In this document: in pieces, positions 18,001-25,998 of the stretch
Layout: each line of letters begins with the position of its first letter
Numbering within the stretch: position 1 is the first letter of the stretch
Source: Clostridiales bacterium
Lineage (GTDB): Bacteria; Bacillota; Clostridia; Oscillospirales; Ruminococcaceae
Length of the DNA stretch: 64,000 nt
Direction of reading: 5' to 3'
Assembly: GCA_019423685.1 (NCBI GenBank)
Contig: JAHZAY010000002.1
Coordinates: 184,042 to 248,041 of the forward strand
Program-made: the position numbers and the translations under genes
The notes under the pieces: generated by a model
Told to the model about the DNA's origin: nothing
Database searches by the model: none
Seen by the model: only the letters and a program-made list of their open reading frames with translations

Positions 18001-18619
18001 CCAGTATGTCGAAAAAGGCCAGCTGATCACCGAAGGTTCGGTTGAGCCAGGTGAGGTTCTGGCGGTCAGCGGCGAGCAGGCTGTTCAGGATTACCTGATT
18101 AAAGAGGTACAACGTGTATACCGTACCCAGGGCGTTGATATCAACGACAAGCACATTGAGGTTATCGTCCGCCAGATGATGCGCAAAGTCCGCATCGACG
18201 ACGGTGGAGATACCCATCTGATTACCGGTTCGCTGGTAGACAAAGCAGACCTGCGCACCGCAAACGAAGAGCTTCTGAGCCTGGAGGCGCAGGATGGCAT
18301 CCACCGCAAACCGGCAACTGCTCACGCAGTGCTCATGGGTATCACCAAGGCTTCTCTGGCAACCGATTCGTTCATGTCGGCGGCTTCCTTCCAGGAGACC
18401 ACCCGCGTACTGACCGAAGCGGCCATCAAGGGCAAGGTTGACCCGCTCAGCGGCTTGAAGGAAAACGTCATCATCGGTAAACTGATCCCGGCAGGTACCG
18501 GCATTGTCGAGTACATTGAGCCGGAAGAAGGGGAACCGGTCAACGAGGAGTATGGCGCACACAGCGACGGCATTGTGGAAGCCCCAAAAGAAGAGGGCAA
18601 CGAGCCGGCAGCAGTATAA
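15023..18619 (+). CDS. rpoC: DNA-directed RNA polymerase subunit beta'
   Basis: Catalytic subunit of RNA polymerase, 1198 aa. The first zinc site is formed by Cys pairs in ECYCGKYKRLRYKGKICERC. The active-site magnesium loop is NADFDGDQMAIHLPL. The second zinc site uses RSDDCG and CQAKKGVCAKC. The bridge helix and trigger loop region carries GEPGTQLTMRTFHTGG. It starts 25 nt after rpoB with GAGGAAGAAGGGG as SD, and is followed by a terminator. The Clostridial size, without the large Gram-negative insertions, is as expected. Confidence 0.98.
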   Translation: MEFNVFESIKIGLASPEKIREWSYGEVKKPETINYRTLKPERDGLFCERIFGPTKDWECYCGKYKRLRYKGKICERCGVEVTKSKVRRERMGHIELAAPVSHIWYFKGTSSRMGLLLNLSPRLLEKVLYFASYIVTDPGTTNLKKYTLLSEKEYRDMREAYEDEFEALMGAEAIKKLLEDIDLEQLSKELKDELETLPAGQKRARILKRLEVVEAFRLSGNKPSWMILDVVPVIPPDIRPMVQLDGGRFATSDLNDLYRRVINRNNRLKKLIELGAPDIIVRNEKRMLQESVDALIDNGRHGRPVTGPNNRPLKSLSDMLKGKQGRFRQNLLGKRVDYSGRSVIVVGPDLKMYQCGLPKEMALELFKPFVMKRLVDQEIATNIKNARKMVDRASMKEVWDALEVVIKNHPVLLNRAPTLHRLGIQAFEPILVEGRAIRLHPLVCTAFNADFDGDQMAIHLPLSAEAQAEARFLMLAAGNLLKPSDGRPVTIPTQDMILGSYYLTMVRDDEPGAGKVFRNFDEAKMAYDTGVVGLHAPIRVRVSREVEGKTISRLINATVGQIIFNDPIPQDLGFVDRTDSEKQFDLEVTFLVKKKQLGQIIDRCIRSCGTVRTSEILDRIKNQGFKYSTKSGLTVAVSDALIPANKQELIAQADEKVAQIKRQYDRGLISDDVRYDRVIKVWNDTTEAVKKELSATFGERNPIYMFADSGARGSMEQIRQLAGMRGLIANTSGKAIEIPIKSNYREGLNILEYFQSSRGARKGLADTALRTADSGYLTRRLVDVSQDVIVRSDDCGTHEGIEVYDIMDSGRVIEGLAERLTGRYLADDLVDPKTGELLATREKMIDEKTAQKIVDAGITRVKIRSILTCQAKKGVCAKCYGANLANGQPVGIGEAVGVISAQSIGEPGTQLTMRTFHTGGVASASDITQGLPRVEELFEARKPKNAAIISHVAGVANFRLDHKGANTVNVTSADGEVFTKIVPFDYKIIVQEGQYVEKGQLITEGSVEPGEVLAVSGEQAVQDYLIKEVQRVYRTQGVDINDKHIEVIVRQMMRKVRIDDGGDTHLITGSLVDKADLRTANEELLSLEAQDGIHRKPATAHAVLMGITKASLATDSFMSAASFQETTRVLTEAAIKGKVDPLSGLKENVIIGKLIPAGTGIVEYIEPEEGEPVNEEYGAHSDGIVEAPKEEGNEPAAV

Positions 18620-18636
18620 GCGCAGACTGAATAGAC

Positions 18637-18678
18637 AAGGAGGTCCGTCACAGACATTCTGTGGCGGACCTCCTTTTT
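18637..18678 (+). terminator. Terminator after rpoC
   Basis: AAGGAGGTCCGTCACAGA and TGTGGCGGACCTCCTT form a long stem with one G-T pair and a CATTC loop, followed by T5. Confidence 0.95.
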
Positions 18679-18729
18679 GCGTTGTGGAGGGTGAATAGAA
18701 AATTGGTCAAAAATTAGGCAAATGTAGAA

Positions 18730-18758
18730 TTGAGAAAGGGAGCGAATTCTGTTACAAT
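18730..18758 (+). promoter_or_regulatory. Promoter of the secreted orphan gene
   Basis: TTGAGA (18730-18735), 17-bp spacer, TACAAT (18753-18758), upstream of AGGAGG at 18773. Confidence 0.75.
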
Positions 18759-18785
18759 AATCGTAAAGAAAAAGGAGGGGTATGA

Positions 18786-19601
18786 ATGAAAAACAAGAAT
18801 AGATGGGGCAGCATTTTGCTGTCGGCAGTCATTGTGGTCAGCCTGTCCCTTTCGGTGGCGGCGGTTGGATTGGGTCCGAGGATGAGCCTTTCCTCTGCAG
18901 CGCAGTCGAAACAGGTGGCGACAGGGAGAAAATTGAGCGATGCGCAGTATCAAGCGCTGTACAATGAGTCAATACAGTTGTTTGATTTTCCCGAAGTGAG
19001 CGCATCGAAGGTCGACCGCAAGGAAATGAGGTTGGAGCTGGATGTAGTTGGTCAGGCTTCGGCAGGGCTCAAGGAGAAGCTAGAGGAGCTGGAAAAAGAA
19101 TACGGCATTGACTCGGAGCTCCATGTGGTGGAAGGATATGAAAGTGCAGAGCTGCCCAGTGCAAACGATCTGTTGGAAAACAACAAGGCTTTTGCCGAGC
19201 AGCTCAAGCAGCAGCTGGGCAAGGGGAGCTACACCGATGTTGCGGTGACGGACAGCACGATCACAGTTGAGGTGCCATCGGTGGAGAGCATCGAAAAGGC
19301 TGAGAAATTGCGGCAAAGCTTTGCAAAGCAGCGGGAGCTATCTCCTATTCAGTATGTCCTGTGCCGCTATTCCTGCCAGCAGCTCGAACAGGCCAAGGCG
19401 ACGGTAGACATGGAACTTGCCGGCGTCGCAGAGCAGGATGGAGGTTCCTACTCGGTGCGGATCAATGGTGGGTATCTGGAGCTGTATTGTCCCTACGGCC
19501 GCTCGGAGCAATTGGAGAGCTATCTTGCAAAGAGCAGCTACCGCGCCATGCTGGTGGTGCTGGAAGGAAGAAAGCCGCTGCTCGATGGAGCAGGGCTATA
19601 A
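18786..19601 (+). CDS. Secreted or membrane-anchored protein of unknown function
   Basis: A 271-aa product not assigned to a family. An N-terminal basic and hydrophobic stretch (about residues 1-40, KNKNRWGSILLSAVIVVSLS) is a signal peptide or anchor. The remainder has a charged helical segment (LKEKLEELEKEYGID) and two similar alpha/beta-like stretches. Both contain phrases around ...AEQLKQQL... / ...AEKLRQSF... followed by beta strands, hinting at a small duplicated fold. ATG 18786 lies seven bases after AGGAGG. It has its own promoter and terminator and sits between rpoBC and the str operon, where L7Ae-like proteins often lie in Firmicutes. It is not an L7Ae homologue. Confidence 0.75.
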   Translation: MKNKNRWGSILLSAVIVVSLSLSVAAVGLGPRMSLSSAAQSKQVATGRKLSDAQYQALYNESIQLFDFPEVSASKVDRKEMRLELDVVGQASAGLKEKLEELEKEYGIDSELHVVEGYESAELPSANDLLENNKAFAEQLKQQLGKGSYTDVAVTDSTITVEVPSVESIEKAEKLRQSFAKQRELSPIQYVLCRYSCQQLEQAKATVDMELAGVAEQDGGSYSVRINGGYLELYCPYGRSEQLESYLAKSSYRAMLVVLEGRKPLLDGAGL

Positions 19602-19628
19602 GAGCAGGAAGGCGATAAGAAAAAGGAA

Positions 19629-19654
19629 AAAGAGGGCGCAGGCCCTCTTTTTTG
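19629..19654 (+). terminator. Terminator after the secreted orphan gene
   Basis: AAAGAGGGC-GCAG-GCCCTCTTT stem-loop with a T6 tail. Confidence 0.9.
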
Positions 19655-19773
19655 CTGGATAAATGTATAAAAGGAGGCAAAGAATGCCACCCTGAAGAAG
19701 GAATGCTTCGAAATGTATAAGGAAAAGGGCGTAAAGAGGCGCAAAATTGTTGTAAAAGTCGAAGGAAAATTTG

Positions 19774-19802
19774 TTGACAGATTGCATCAGGAATGATAGA
19801 AT
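19774..19802 (+). promoter_or_regulatory. Promoter of the str operon (rpsL-rpsG-fusA)
   Basis: TTGACA (19774-19779), 17-bp spacer, TAGAAT (19797-19802). The 5' UTR is about 70 nt with a GC-rich patch. Confidence 0.9.
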
Positions 19803-19881
19803 ATTTAATTGGCGGGGCTTGCGGATAAGCTGTGCCCGGCCGGAAAAAATAAAATTTTTTATTTTAGTAAGGAGGTGCAAT

Positions 19882-20298
19882 ATGCCAACCTTTAACCAGT
19901 TAGTTCGTAAAGGCAGAGAGTCTGTAGAGAAAAAGTCTACCGCACCAGCTCTTCTGAAAGGATGGAACTCCTTAAAGAGAGAAGCGATCAACCAGAATTC
20001 TCCACAGAAACGTGGTGTATGTACTGCAATCAGAACCCAGACACCAAAGAAACCAAACTCCGCGCTGCGTAAAGTTGCCAGAGTAAGACTTTCCAACGGA
20101 ATCGAAGCTACCGCTTACATTCCAGGTATCGGTCACAACCTTCAGGAACACTCCGTTGTTCTGATCCGTGGCGGCCGTGTAAAGGACCTCCCTGGTGTTC
20201 GTTACCACATCATCCGCGGTACACTCGATACACAGGGTGTAGCAAACAGAATGCAGAGCCGTTCCAAATACGGTGCAAAACGTCCAAAGAAAAAGTAA
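19882..20298 (+). CDS. rpsL: 30S ribosomal protein S12
   Basis: Decoding-centre protein of the small subunit, 138 aa. TPKKPNSALRKVARVRL and GGRVKDLPGVRYHIIRG are diagnostic. The lysines corresponding to E. coli K43 and K88 are present, the streptomycin-sensitive state. The frame is open far upstream, but ATG 19882 follows AAGGAGGTG and gives the normal MPTFNQLVRKGR start. First gene of the str operon. Confidence 0.98.
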   Translation: MPTFNQLVRKGRESVEKKSTAPALLKGWNSLKREAINQNSPQKRGVCTAIRTQTPKKPNSALRKVARVRLSNGIEATAYIPGIGHNLQEHSVVLIRGGRVKDLPGVRYHIIRGTLDTQGVANRMQSRSKYGAKRPKKK

Positions 20299-20462
20299 TA
20301 AAACTCCATCTTAATTTGAAAACAAGCGCTCATGTGAGCTTTTATATAGCCGAACACAGGGAACACCTGCAATCGGCGGCATAGAAGACTTCACAATGGC
20401 TTAACGGGAGTTTTGTCACTTTCGAGTACCTATGAATTCAGACTGTGAAGGAGGGAAGCGAA

Positions 20463-20933
20463 GTGCCAAGAAGAGGTCAAATCGCTAAACGTGATGTATT
20501 GCCAGATCCTATGTACAATTCCAAGCTGGTAACACGTTTGATCAACAATATCATGTATGACGGTAAGAAGGGTGTTGCCCAGAAGATCGTCTACGGCGCA
20601 TTCGAAATTGTAACCGAGAAAACCGGTAAAGAAGCGCTGGATGCTTTCAAGGAAGCGCTCGAGAACATCATGCCGGCTCTGGAGGTAAAAGCACGCCGTA
20701 TCGGTGGTGCAACCTACCAGGTACCAATGGAAGTTCGCCCAGCAAGAAGACAGACCCTGGGTCTGAGATGGCTGAGCAACTACGCCAGAGCTCGTTCCGA
20801 GAAAACAATGAAAGAGCGCCTGGCCGGCGAGATCATTGATGCAATCAATGGTACCGGCGGTGCCGTCAAGAAACGTGAGGATACTCACAAGATGGCAGAA
20901 GCGAACAAAGCTTTCGCACACTACAGATTCTAA
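20463..20933 (+). CDS. rpsG: 30S ribosomal protein S7
   Basis: Primary 16S rRNA-binding protein organising the 30S head; 156 aa, the normal length. The start is GTG 20463 (MPRRGQIAKRDVLPDP), eight bases after AAGGAGGG; the upstream in-frame ATG would overlap the SD. YQVPMEVRPARRQTLGLRWL is the family hallmark. The gap to rpsL is 164 nt, long for an str operon, and contains a short GCTCATGTGAGC hairpin. Confidence 0.98.
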   Translation: MPRRGQIAKRDVLPDPMYNSKLVTRLINNIMYDGKKGVAQKIVYGAFEIVTEKTGKEALDAFKEALENIMPALEVKARRIGGATYQVPMEVRPARRQTLGLRWLSNYARARSEKTMKERLAGEIIDAINGTGGAVKKREDTHKMAEANKAFAHYRF

Positions 20934-21050
20934 TCAGGACAGTTTCAGCAAATACAGCGCCCAAACCGAACGGCTTGGGCCTGCTTGCTGGCTGATTCTG
21001 GTTTTTTACTACCCGAATATGAATTGTGAAATATTGCGAAGGAGGACAAT

Positions 21051-23132
21051 ATGCCAAGAGACGTATCTCTAGAGATGACTCGTAACATCGGCATAATGGC
21101 GCACATCGATGCTGGTAAAACTACCACCACTGAGCGTATTTTGTACTACACCGGTATTAACCATAAAATCGGTGAGACTCATGATGGCAGCGCGACGATG
21201 GACTGGATGGTTCAGGAGCAGGAAAGAGGTATCACCATTACTTCCGCCGCAACCACCTGCTACTGGAAAGGCCACCGCATCAACATCATTGATACTCCTG
21301 GACACGTTGACTTTACAGTAGAGGTAGAGCGCTCCCTGCGCGTCCTCGACGGCTCTGTAACAGTAATGTGTGCTAAGGGCGGCGTAGAGCCACAGTCCGA
21401 GACTGTATGGCGCCAGGCTGATAAATACCATGTACCGAGAATGATTTATGTCAACAAGATGGATATCATGGGTGCAGACTTCTACAATGTTCTGGACATG
21501 ATCCATGACCGTCTGAAATGTAATGCCGTTCCGATCCAGCTGCCAATCGGCTCTGAAGCGTTCTTCGAGGGCCTGATCGACCTGGTTGAGATGAAGGCTT
21601 ACATCTACAACGACGAGATGGGCAAAGATATCTCTGTTGTAGACATTCCGGATAACATGAAGGACCAGGCAGAAGAATACCGCACCAAGATGATCGAATC
21701 TATCTGCGAGCAGGATGAGTCCCTGATGGAAAAATACCTCAACGGCGAGGAACTGACCATCGAGGAGATCAAACACGCAATCCGTGTAGACACCATTGCA
21801 AACAGAATGGTTCCGGTTACCTGCGGTACTTCCTATAAAAATAAAGGCGTTCAGAAGCTGCTCGACGCGATCGTCGACTATATGCCAGCGCCAACCGACG
21901 TTCCACACATCACTGGCGTTAGCCTGGACAGCGAGGAAGAGGAAGAGAGACCTTCTTCCGACGACGCTCCGTTCGCAGCTCTTGCATTCAAGATTGCGAC
22001 CGACCCGTACGTTGGTAAGCTGTGCTTCTTCCGCGCATACTCCGGTATCGTCAACACTGGCGACACCGTCCTCAACGCAACCAAGGGTCACACCGAGCGT
22101 ATTGGCCGTATCCTGCAGATGCACGCCAACCACAGAAAAGATATCGATGCCTGCTACGCAGGTGATATCGCTGCCGCTGTAGGCCTCAAGAAGGTTACCA
22201 CCGGCGACACCCTGTGCGATCCAAAATATCCAATCATTCTGGAGACCATGGAGTTCCCGGAGCCGGTTATCCGCGTTGCGATCGAGCCTAAGACCAAAGC
22301 TGGTCAGGAAAAGATGGGCATTGCGCTGGCAAAACTGGCTGAAGAGGACCCAACCTTCAAGACCTACACCGATGAAGAGACCGGCCAGACCATCATTGCT
22401 GGTATGGGTGAGCTGCATCTGGAAATCATCGTTGACCGTCTGCTGCGCGAGTTCAAGGTAGAGGCCAACGTCGGCAAACCGCAGGTAGCTTACAAAGAGA
22501 CCATCCGCAAACCAGCAGACGTCGACATGAAGTATGCTCGTCAGTCTGGTGGTAAAGGTCAGTACGGTCACGTTAAGATCAAGGTTACCCCGAACGAGTC
22601 CGGCAAGGGCTACGAGTTCATCAACAACGTCGTCGGCGGCGCGATCCCGAAAGAGTATATCCCAGCAGTCGATGCTGGTATCCAGGGCGCAATGCAGGCT
22701 GGTGTTCTTGCTGCTTACCCAGTTGTTGACGTCAAGGTAGAGCTGTACGATGGTTCTTACCACGAGGTCGACTCCTCTGAGATGGCATTTAAGATCGCTG
22801 GTTCTATGGCGTTCAAAGAGGCTATGAAGAAGGGCGATCCGGTCCTGCTCGAGCCTATCATGAAGGTAAGCGTCATCACCCCAGACGATTATCTGGGCGA
22901 TGTTATCGGCGACCTGAACTCCCGCCGTGGTCAGATTCAGGGTATGGATGCAAGACACGGCGTTCAGCAGGTCAACGCATTCGTTCCGCTGTCTGAGATG
23001 TTCGGTTACGCTACCGACCTGCGTTCCAAGACCCAGGGCCGTGGCCAGTACACCATGGAGCCATCCCACTATGTTGAGGTTCCAAAGAGCATTGCTGAGA
23101 AGATCATCTCTTCCAGAACCAAAGGCGAATAA
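21051..23132 (+). CDS. fusA: Elongation factor G
   Basis: Translocation GTPase, 693 aa. G1 AHIDAGKT, G2 region with RGITITSAAT, G3 DTPGHVDF and G4 NKMD are all present, followed by domains II-V, ending in QGRGQYTMEPSHYVEVP. AAGGAGG precedes the ATG. The 117-nt spacer from rpsG contains a GCCCAA/TTGGGC hairpin nested in CAGCAA/TTGCTG arms. It ends the rpsL-rpsG-fusA unit, while tuf has its own promoter candidate. Confidence 0.98.
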   Translation: MPRDVSLEMTRNIGIMAHIDAGKTTTTERILYYTGINHKIGETHDGSATMDWMVQEQERGITITSAATTCYWKGHRINIIDTPGHVDFTVEVERSLRVLDGSVTVMCAKGGVEPQSETVWRQADKYHVPRMIYVNKMDIMGADFYNVLDMIHDRLKCNAVPIQLPIGSEAFFEGLIDLVEMKAYIYNDEMGKDISVVDIPDNMKDQAEEYRTKMIESICEQDESLMEKYLNGEELTIEEIKHAIRVDTIANRMVPVTCGTSYKNKGVQKLLDAIVDYMPAPTDVPHITGVSLDSEEEEERPSSDDAPFAALAFKIATDPYVGKLCFFRAYSGIVNTGDTVLNATKGHTERIGRILQMHANHRKDIDACYAGDIAAAVGLKKVTTGDTLCDPKYPIILETMEFPEPVIRVAIEPKTKAGQEKMGIALAKLAEEDPTFKTYTDEETGQTIIAGMGELHLEIIVDRLLREFKVEANVGKPQVAYKETIRKPADVDMKYARQSGGKGQYGHVKIKVTPNESGKGYEFINNVVGGAIPKEYIPAVDAGIQGAMQAGVLAAYPVVDVKVELYDGSYHEVDSSEMAFKIAGSMAFKEAMKKGDPVLLEPIMKVSVITPDDYLGDVIGDLNSRRGQIQGMDARHGVQQVNAFVPLSEMFGYATDLRSKTQGRGQYTMEPSHYVEVPKSIAEKIISSRTKGE

Positions 23133-23207
23133 TTGTTCAGTGAGGGTGATTTGAGCAGGAAAGCAGCTATTTATAGGAATAATTCTGCTTTTTTACAGCT
23201 TAACCCT

Positions 23208-23235
23208 TGATTTTTAACCAATTCCTTGATACAAT
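23208..23235 (+). promoter_or_regulatory. Internal promoter candidate for tuf
   Basis: TTGATT (23208-23213), 16-bp spacer, TACAAT (23230-23235), between fusA and tuf. Confidence 0.65.
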
Positions 23236-23262
23236 ACGAATTGTAACATACACAAATACGAT

Positions 23263-23282
23263 TACGGGAGAACACTCCCGTA
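23263..23282 (+). promoter_or_regulatory. Hairpin immediately before the tuf SD
   Basis: TACGGGAG-AACA-CTCCCGTA, an 8-bp perfect stem ending 2 nt before AAAGGGAGG. There is no T run, so it is not a terminator. It could modulate initiation or stabilise the mRNA 5' end. Confidence 0.55.
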
Positions 23283-23301
23283 TTAAAGGGAGGAAACAAC
23301 A

Positions 23302-24501
23302 ATGGCAAAAGCGAAATTCGAAAGAAACAAGCCACATGTTAACATTGGTACCATCGGCCACGTTGACCACGGCAAAACCACTCTGACCGCTGCTATCACC
23401 AAAGCTCTGTCCCTGAAAGGCCAGGCTCAGTTCGAGGCTTATGATCAGATCGATAAAGCTCCAGAGGAAAGAGAACGTGGTATCACAATCAACACCGCTC
23501 ACGTTGAGTATGAGACCGACAAGAGACACTACGCTCACGTTGACTGCCCAGGACATGCTGACTATGTTAAGAACATGATCACCGGTGCTGCTCAGATGGA
23601 CGGTGCGATCCTGGTTGTATCTGCTGCTGATGGCCCGATGCCACAGACCCGTGAGCACATCCTGCTGGCTCGTCAGGTAGGCGTTCCTTACATCGTAGTA
23701 TTCATGAACAAAGTTGACCAGGTTGACGACCCAGAGCTGCTCGAGCTGGTTGAGATGGAGATCCGTGATCTGCTCAACGAGTACGACTTCCCAGGCGACG
23801 AAACCCCAATCATCAAAGGTTCCGCTCTGAAAGCCCTGGAGGCTCCAAACGATCCTTCCGATCCGGCTTACGCTCCAATCTATGAGCTGATGGATGCTGT
23901 TGATGAATACATCCCAACTCCAGAGAGAAACGAGAACCTGCCATTCCTGATGCCAATCGAGGACATCTTCACCATCACCGGCCGCGGCACTGTTGCTACT
24001 GGTAGAGTTGAGAGAGGCGTTCTGAAACTCTCCGAAGAGGTTGAGATTGTTGGTCTGCAGGAAGAGAAACTCAAGACCGTTGTTACCGGTATTGAGATGT
24101 TCAGAAAACTGCTTGACTTCGCTGAGGCTGGCGATAACATCGGCGCTCTGCTTCGTGGTATCCAGAGAACCGATATCAAACGTGGTCAGGTACTGTGCAA
24201 ACCAGGTTCCATCCATCCGCACACCAGATTCCATGGCCAGGTTTACGTCCTGAAAAAAGATGAGGGCGGCCGTCATACCCCATTCTTCAACAACTACAGA
24301 CCACAGTTCTTCTTCAGAACTACCGACGTTACCGGTATCATCAAACTGCCAGAGGGCGTTGAGATGTGCATGCCTGGTGATAACGTAGAGATGGACGTTG
24401 AGCTGATCACCCCAATCGCTATTGAGGAAGGTCTGCGCTTCGCGATCCGTGAGGGCGGCAGAACTGTAGGTTCCGGCGTCGTTACCAAGATCATCGAGTA
24501 A
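23302..24501 (+). CDS. tuf: Elongation factor Tu
   Basis: Delivers aminoacyl-tRNA to the ribosome; 399 aa. GHVDHGKTT (G1), RGITINTAHVEYET (G2), DCPGHADYVKNMITG (G3) and NKVDQVDD (G4) are visible, plus domains II and III ending in GRTVGSGVVTKI. AAAGGGAGG lies nine bases before the ATG. Codon use is narrow (CCA for Pro, AGA/CGT for Arg), as expected of a very highly expressed gene. Confidence 0.98.
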   Translation: MAKAKFERNKPHVNIGTIGHVDHGKTTLTAAITKALSLKGQAQFEAYDQIDKAPEERERGITINTAHVEYETDKRHYAHVDCPGHADYVKNMITGAAQMDGAILVVSAADGPMPQTREHILLARQVGVPYIVVFMNKVDQVDDPELLELVEMEIRDLLNEYDFPGDETPIIKGSALKALEAPNDPSDPAYAPIYELMDAVDEYIPTPERNENLPFLMPIEDIFTITGRGTVATGRVERGVLKLSEEVEIVGLQEEKLKTVVTGIEMFRKLLDFAEAGDNIGALLRGIQRTDIKRGQVLCKPGSIHPHTRFHGQVYVLKKDEGGRHTPFFNNYRPQFFFRTTDVTGIIKLPEGVEMCMPGDNVEMDVELITPIAIEEGLRFAIREGGRTVGSGVVTKIIE

Positions 24502-24531
24502 TTGCGTTTTTAAGGACAACCTGTTCTTACT

Positions 24532-24567
24532 AAAAAGAGTACAGCGAAAGCTGTACTCTTTTTTTAT
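24532..24567 (+). terminator. Terminator after tuf
   Basis: AAAAGAGTACAGC-GAAA-GCTGTACTCTTTT stem with a GAAA tetraloop and a T tail. Confidence 0.95.
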
Positions 24568-24687
24568 GTCCGGTGGAAAAAGTATCTACTTTGTAAAAAA
24601 TGAGGTACTTTATTAGGATATGTTTACAAAAACACACAAGTAGGAGATAAAAAATGACAACTAGATTACAAAATTTCAAATATTCAC

Positions 24688-24716
24688 TTGCGAATTTGTA
24701 ATTTATATTGTATACT
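24688..24716 (+). promoter_or_regulatory. Promoter of secreted protein gene
   Basis: TTGCGA (24688-24693), 17-bp spacer, TATACT (24711-24716) in an AT-rich tract. Confidence 0.7.
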
Positions 24717-24794
24717 GGAAGATAGAAAAAATCGATCCAAAAGCATTTCTTGCGCCAACCAAAGCATAGTATGATAGAAAGGAGGCGGCACAAG

Positions 24795-25766
24795 ATGAAA
24801 TGCACAAAGAAGATTGCGGCACTGCTGCTCGCGTTGACCATGATCGTGGGAATGAGTGCCGTCTCGTATGCACAGTTTCCGTTCCAGCTGGTGATCGGCT
24901 CTGCAAACCCCATCACGCTGGCAAGCCAGAAGGGTTACCGCCTGGACCTGGATCAGGCCACAGTAAAGCACAGTGCGCGTACCAGCTCTTTCCTCGGATT
25001 GCCCTACACCGAGGCGTTGGAACGCGAAGGGGAGGTGCGCTTTTATCCCGGCGATACCCTCTATATTCCGCTGAACGATGTGGCAAGCGGCGCCCTTTAC
25101 AGCCAGAAGAGCTGCCCGTCTAACTGGACCTTTGAAGCCAACGGATTGGACCCACGCGCCGTGCAGGAGGTTCGCTGGGCCAATGAGAACGGATCACTTG
25201 CCATTGCAGTGGACTTTGTAGCAGTCCTTGCACAGTCGGAACAGGTGGAGGTGGATGGAACCATCACTCTCAAAGATAGCCAGAGCGGCTATGTCGCAGA
25301 GGCTGTTCCGGTGAAGGGGAGATTTGGTAACCTGACCCGTGAAGTGCTTCCCAACAGCGTCAATCAGATCTCTTCCCCGATGAATCTCTATGCTGGTGAG
25401 ATCTATGGCGGCGAGGCGGTTACCCTTTCCTTTGGTGACGGGGTTTACCTCAAAGAAGCCGTGCTGGAGAAGGGAAAGACCATCTACTTAAACCTCGATA
25501 CCAGCTTCGACTCGGAGATTGCAAACCGATATTCTTCCTTTGATATTCAGTGCTACAATTTCCGCGGAGACGAGGACAGCTTCCAGCAGCCAGCAAAGCT
25601 TTGTCTGCCAATGCGCTGGTCGTATACTTATGTTTATGAACTGGTCAACGACAAACTGGTTCCGATCCAGGCGCAGATGGATGAGGAGAGTGGACAGATC
25701 AGCTTCAGCACAGAGTCGCTGGGCTACTACATCATCTCCCCAATCCCCATGATGGAACGATCATAA
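24795..25766 (+). CDS. Secreted protein of unknown function
   Basis: A 323-aa product with a classical signal peptide: KCTKK, hydrophobic AALLLALTMIVG, and a probable cleavage after SYA before QFPF. The mature part is rich in beta strands and acidic residues and has several Tyr/Gly motifs such as VRFYPGDTLYIPLND. No catalytic motif is evident. ATG 24795 follows AAAGGAGG by nine bases; an in-frame ATG at 24750 has no SD. It is a monocistronic unit with its own promoter and terminator. It could be an extracellular adhesin or a spore/envelope protein, but nothing in the sequence decides this. Confidence 0.75.
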   Translation: MKCTKKIAALLLALTMIVGMSAVSYAQFPFQLVIGSANPITLASQKGYRLDLDQATVKHSARTSSFLGLPYTEALEREGEVRFYPGDTLYIPLNDVASGALYSQKSCPSNWTFEANGLDPRAVQEVRWANENGSLAIAVDFVAVLAQSEQVEVDGTITLKDSQSGYVAEAVPVKGRFGNLTREVLPNSVNQISSPMNLYAGEIYGGEAVTLSFGDGVYLKEAVLEKGKTIYLNLDTSFDSEIANRYSSFDIQCYNFRGDEDSFQQPAKLCLPMRWSYTYVYELVNDKLVPIQAQMDEESGQISFSTESLGYYIISPIPMMERS

Positions 25767-25791
25767 TTCCTCTACAAGATAGATTCGAATA

Positions 25792-25852
25792 ATCCCCCGC
25801 TTTTTCCACCGATTGAAAGCTTCCAGGTGGAATGAGCGGGGGCTTTTTTTCG
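25792..25852 (+). terminator. Terminator after the secreted protein gene
   Basis: CCCCCGC...TTCCACC pairs with GGTGGAA...GCGGGGG, interrupted by a small internal loop, and is followed by T7. Confidence 0.85.
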
Positions 25853-25948
25853 TTTAAAATGCCTTGTAAAATTGGCGGGTTTGCTGCTTTTACAAAAATC
25901 GCCAAAAAAGACTATTAAAATTTGTATTGTATTGAGTGTTGGCAGGTA

Positions 25949-25977
25949 TTGTGTAGTGCACAGTACTGTGCTATAAT
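25949..25977 (+). promoter_or_regulatory. padR operon promoter with palindromic operator in the spacer
   Basis: TTGTGT (25949-25954), 17-bp spacer, TATAAT (25972-25977). The perfect 14-bp palindrome GCACAGTACTGTGC (25958-25971) fills the spacer up to the -10 box. Bound protein would block RNA polymerase, so this is a likely autoregulatory PadR operator. Confidence 0.75.
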
Positions 25978-25998
25978 ATTGCCATAGGAGGGAACGGA

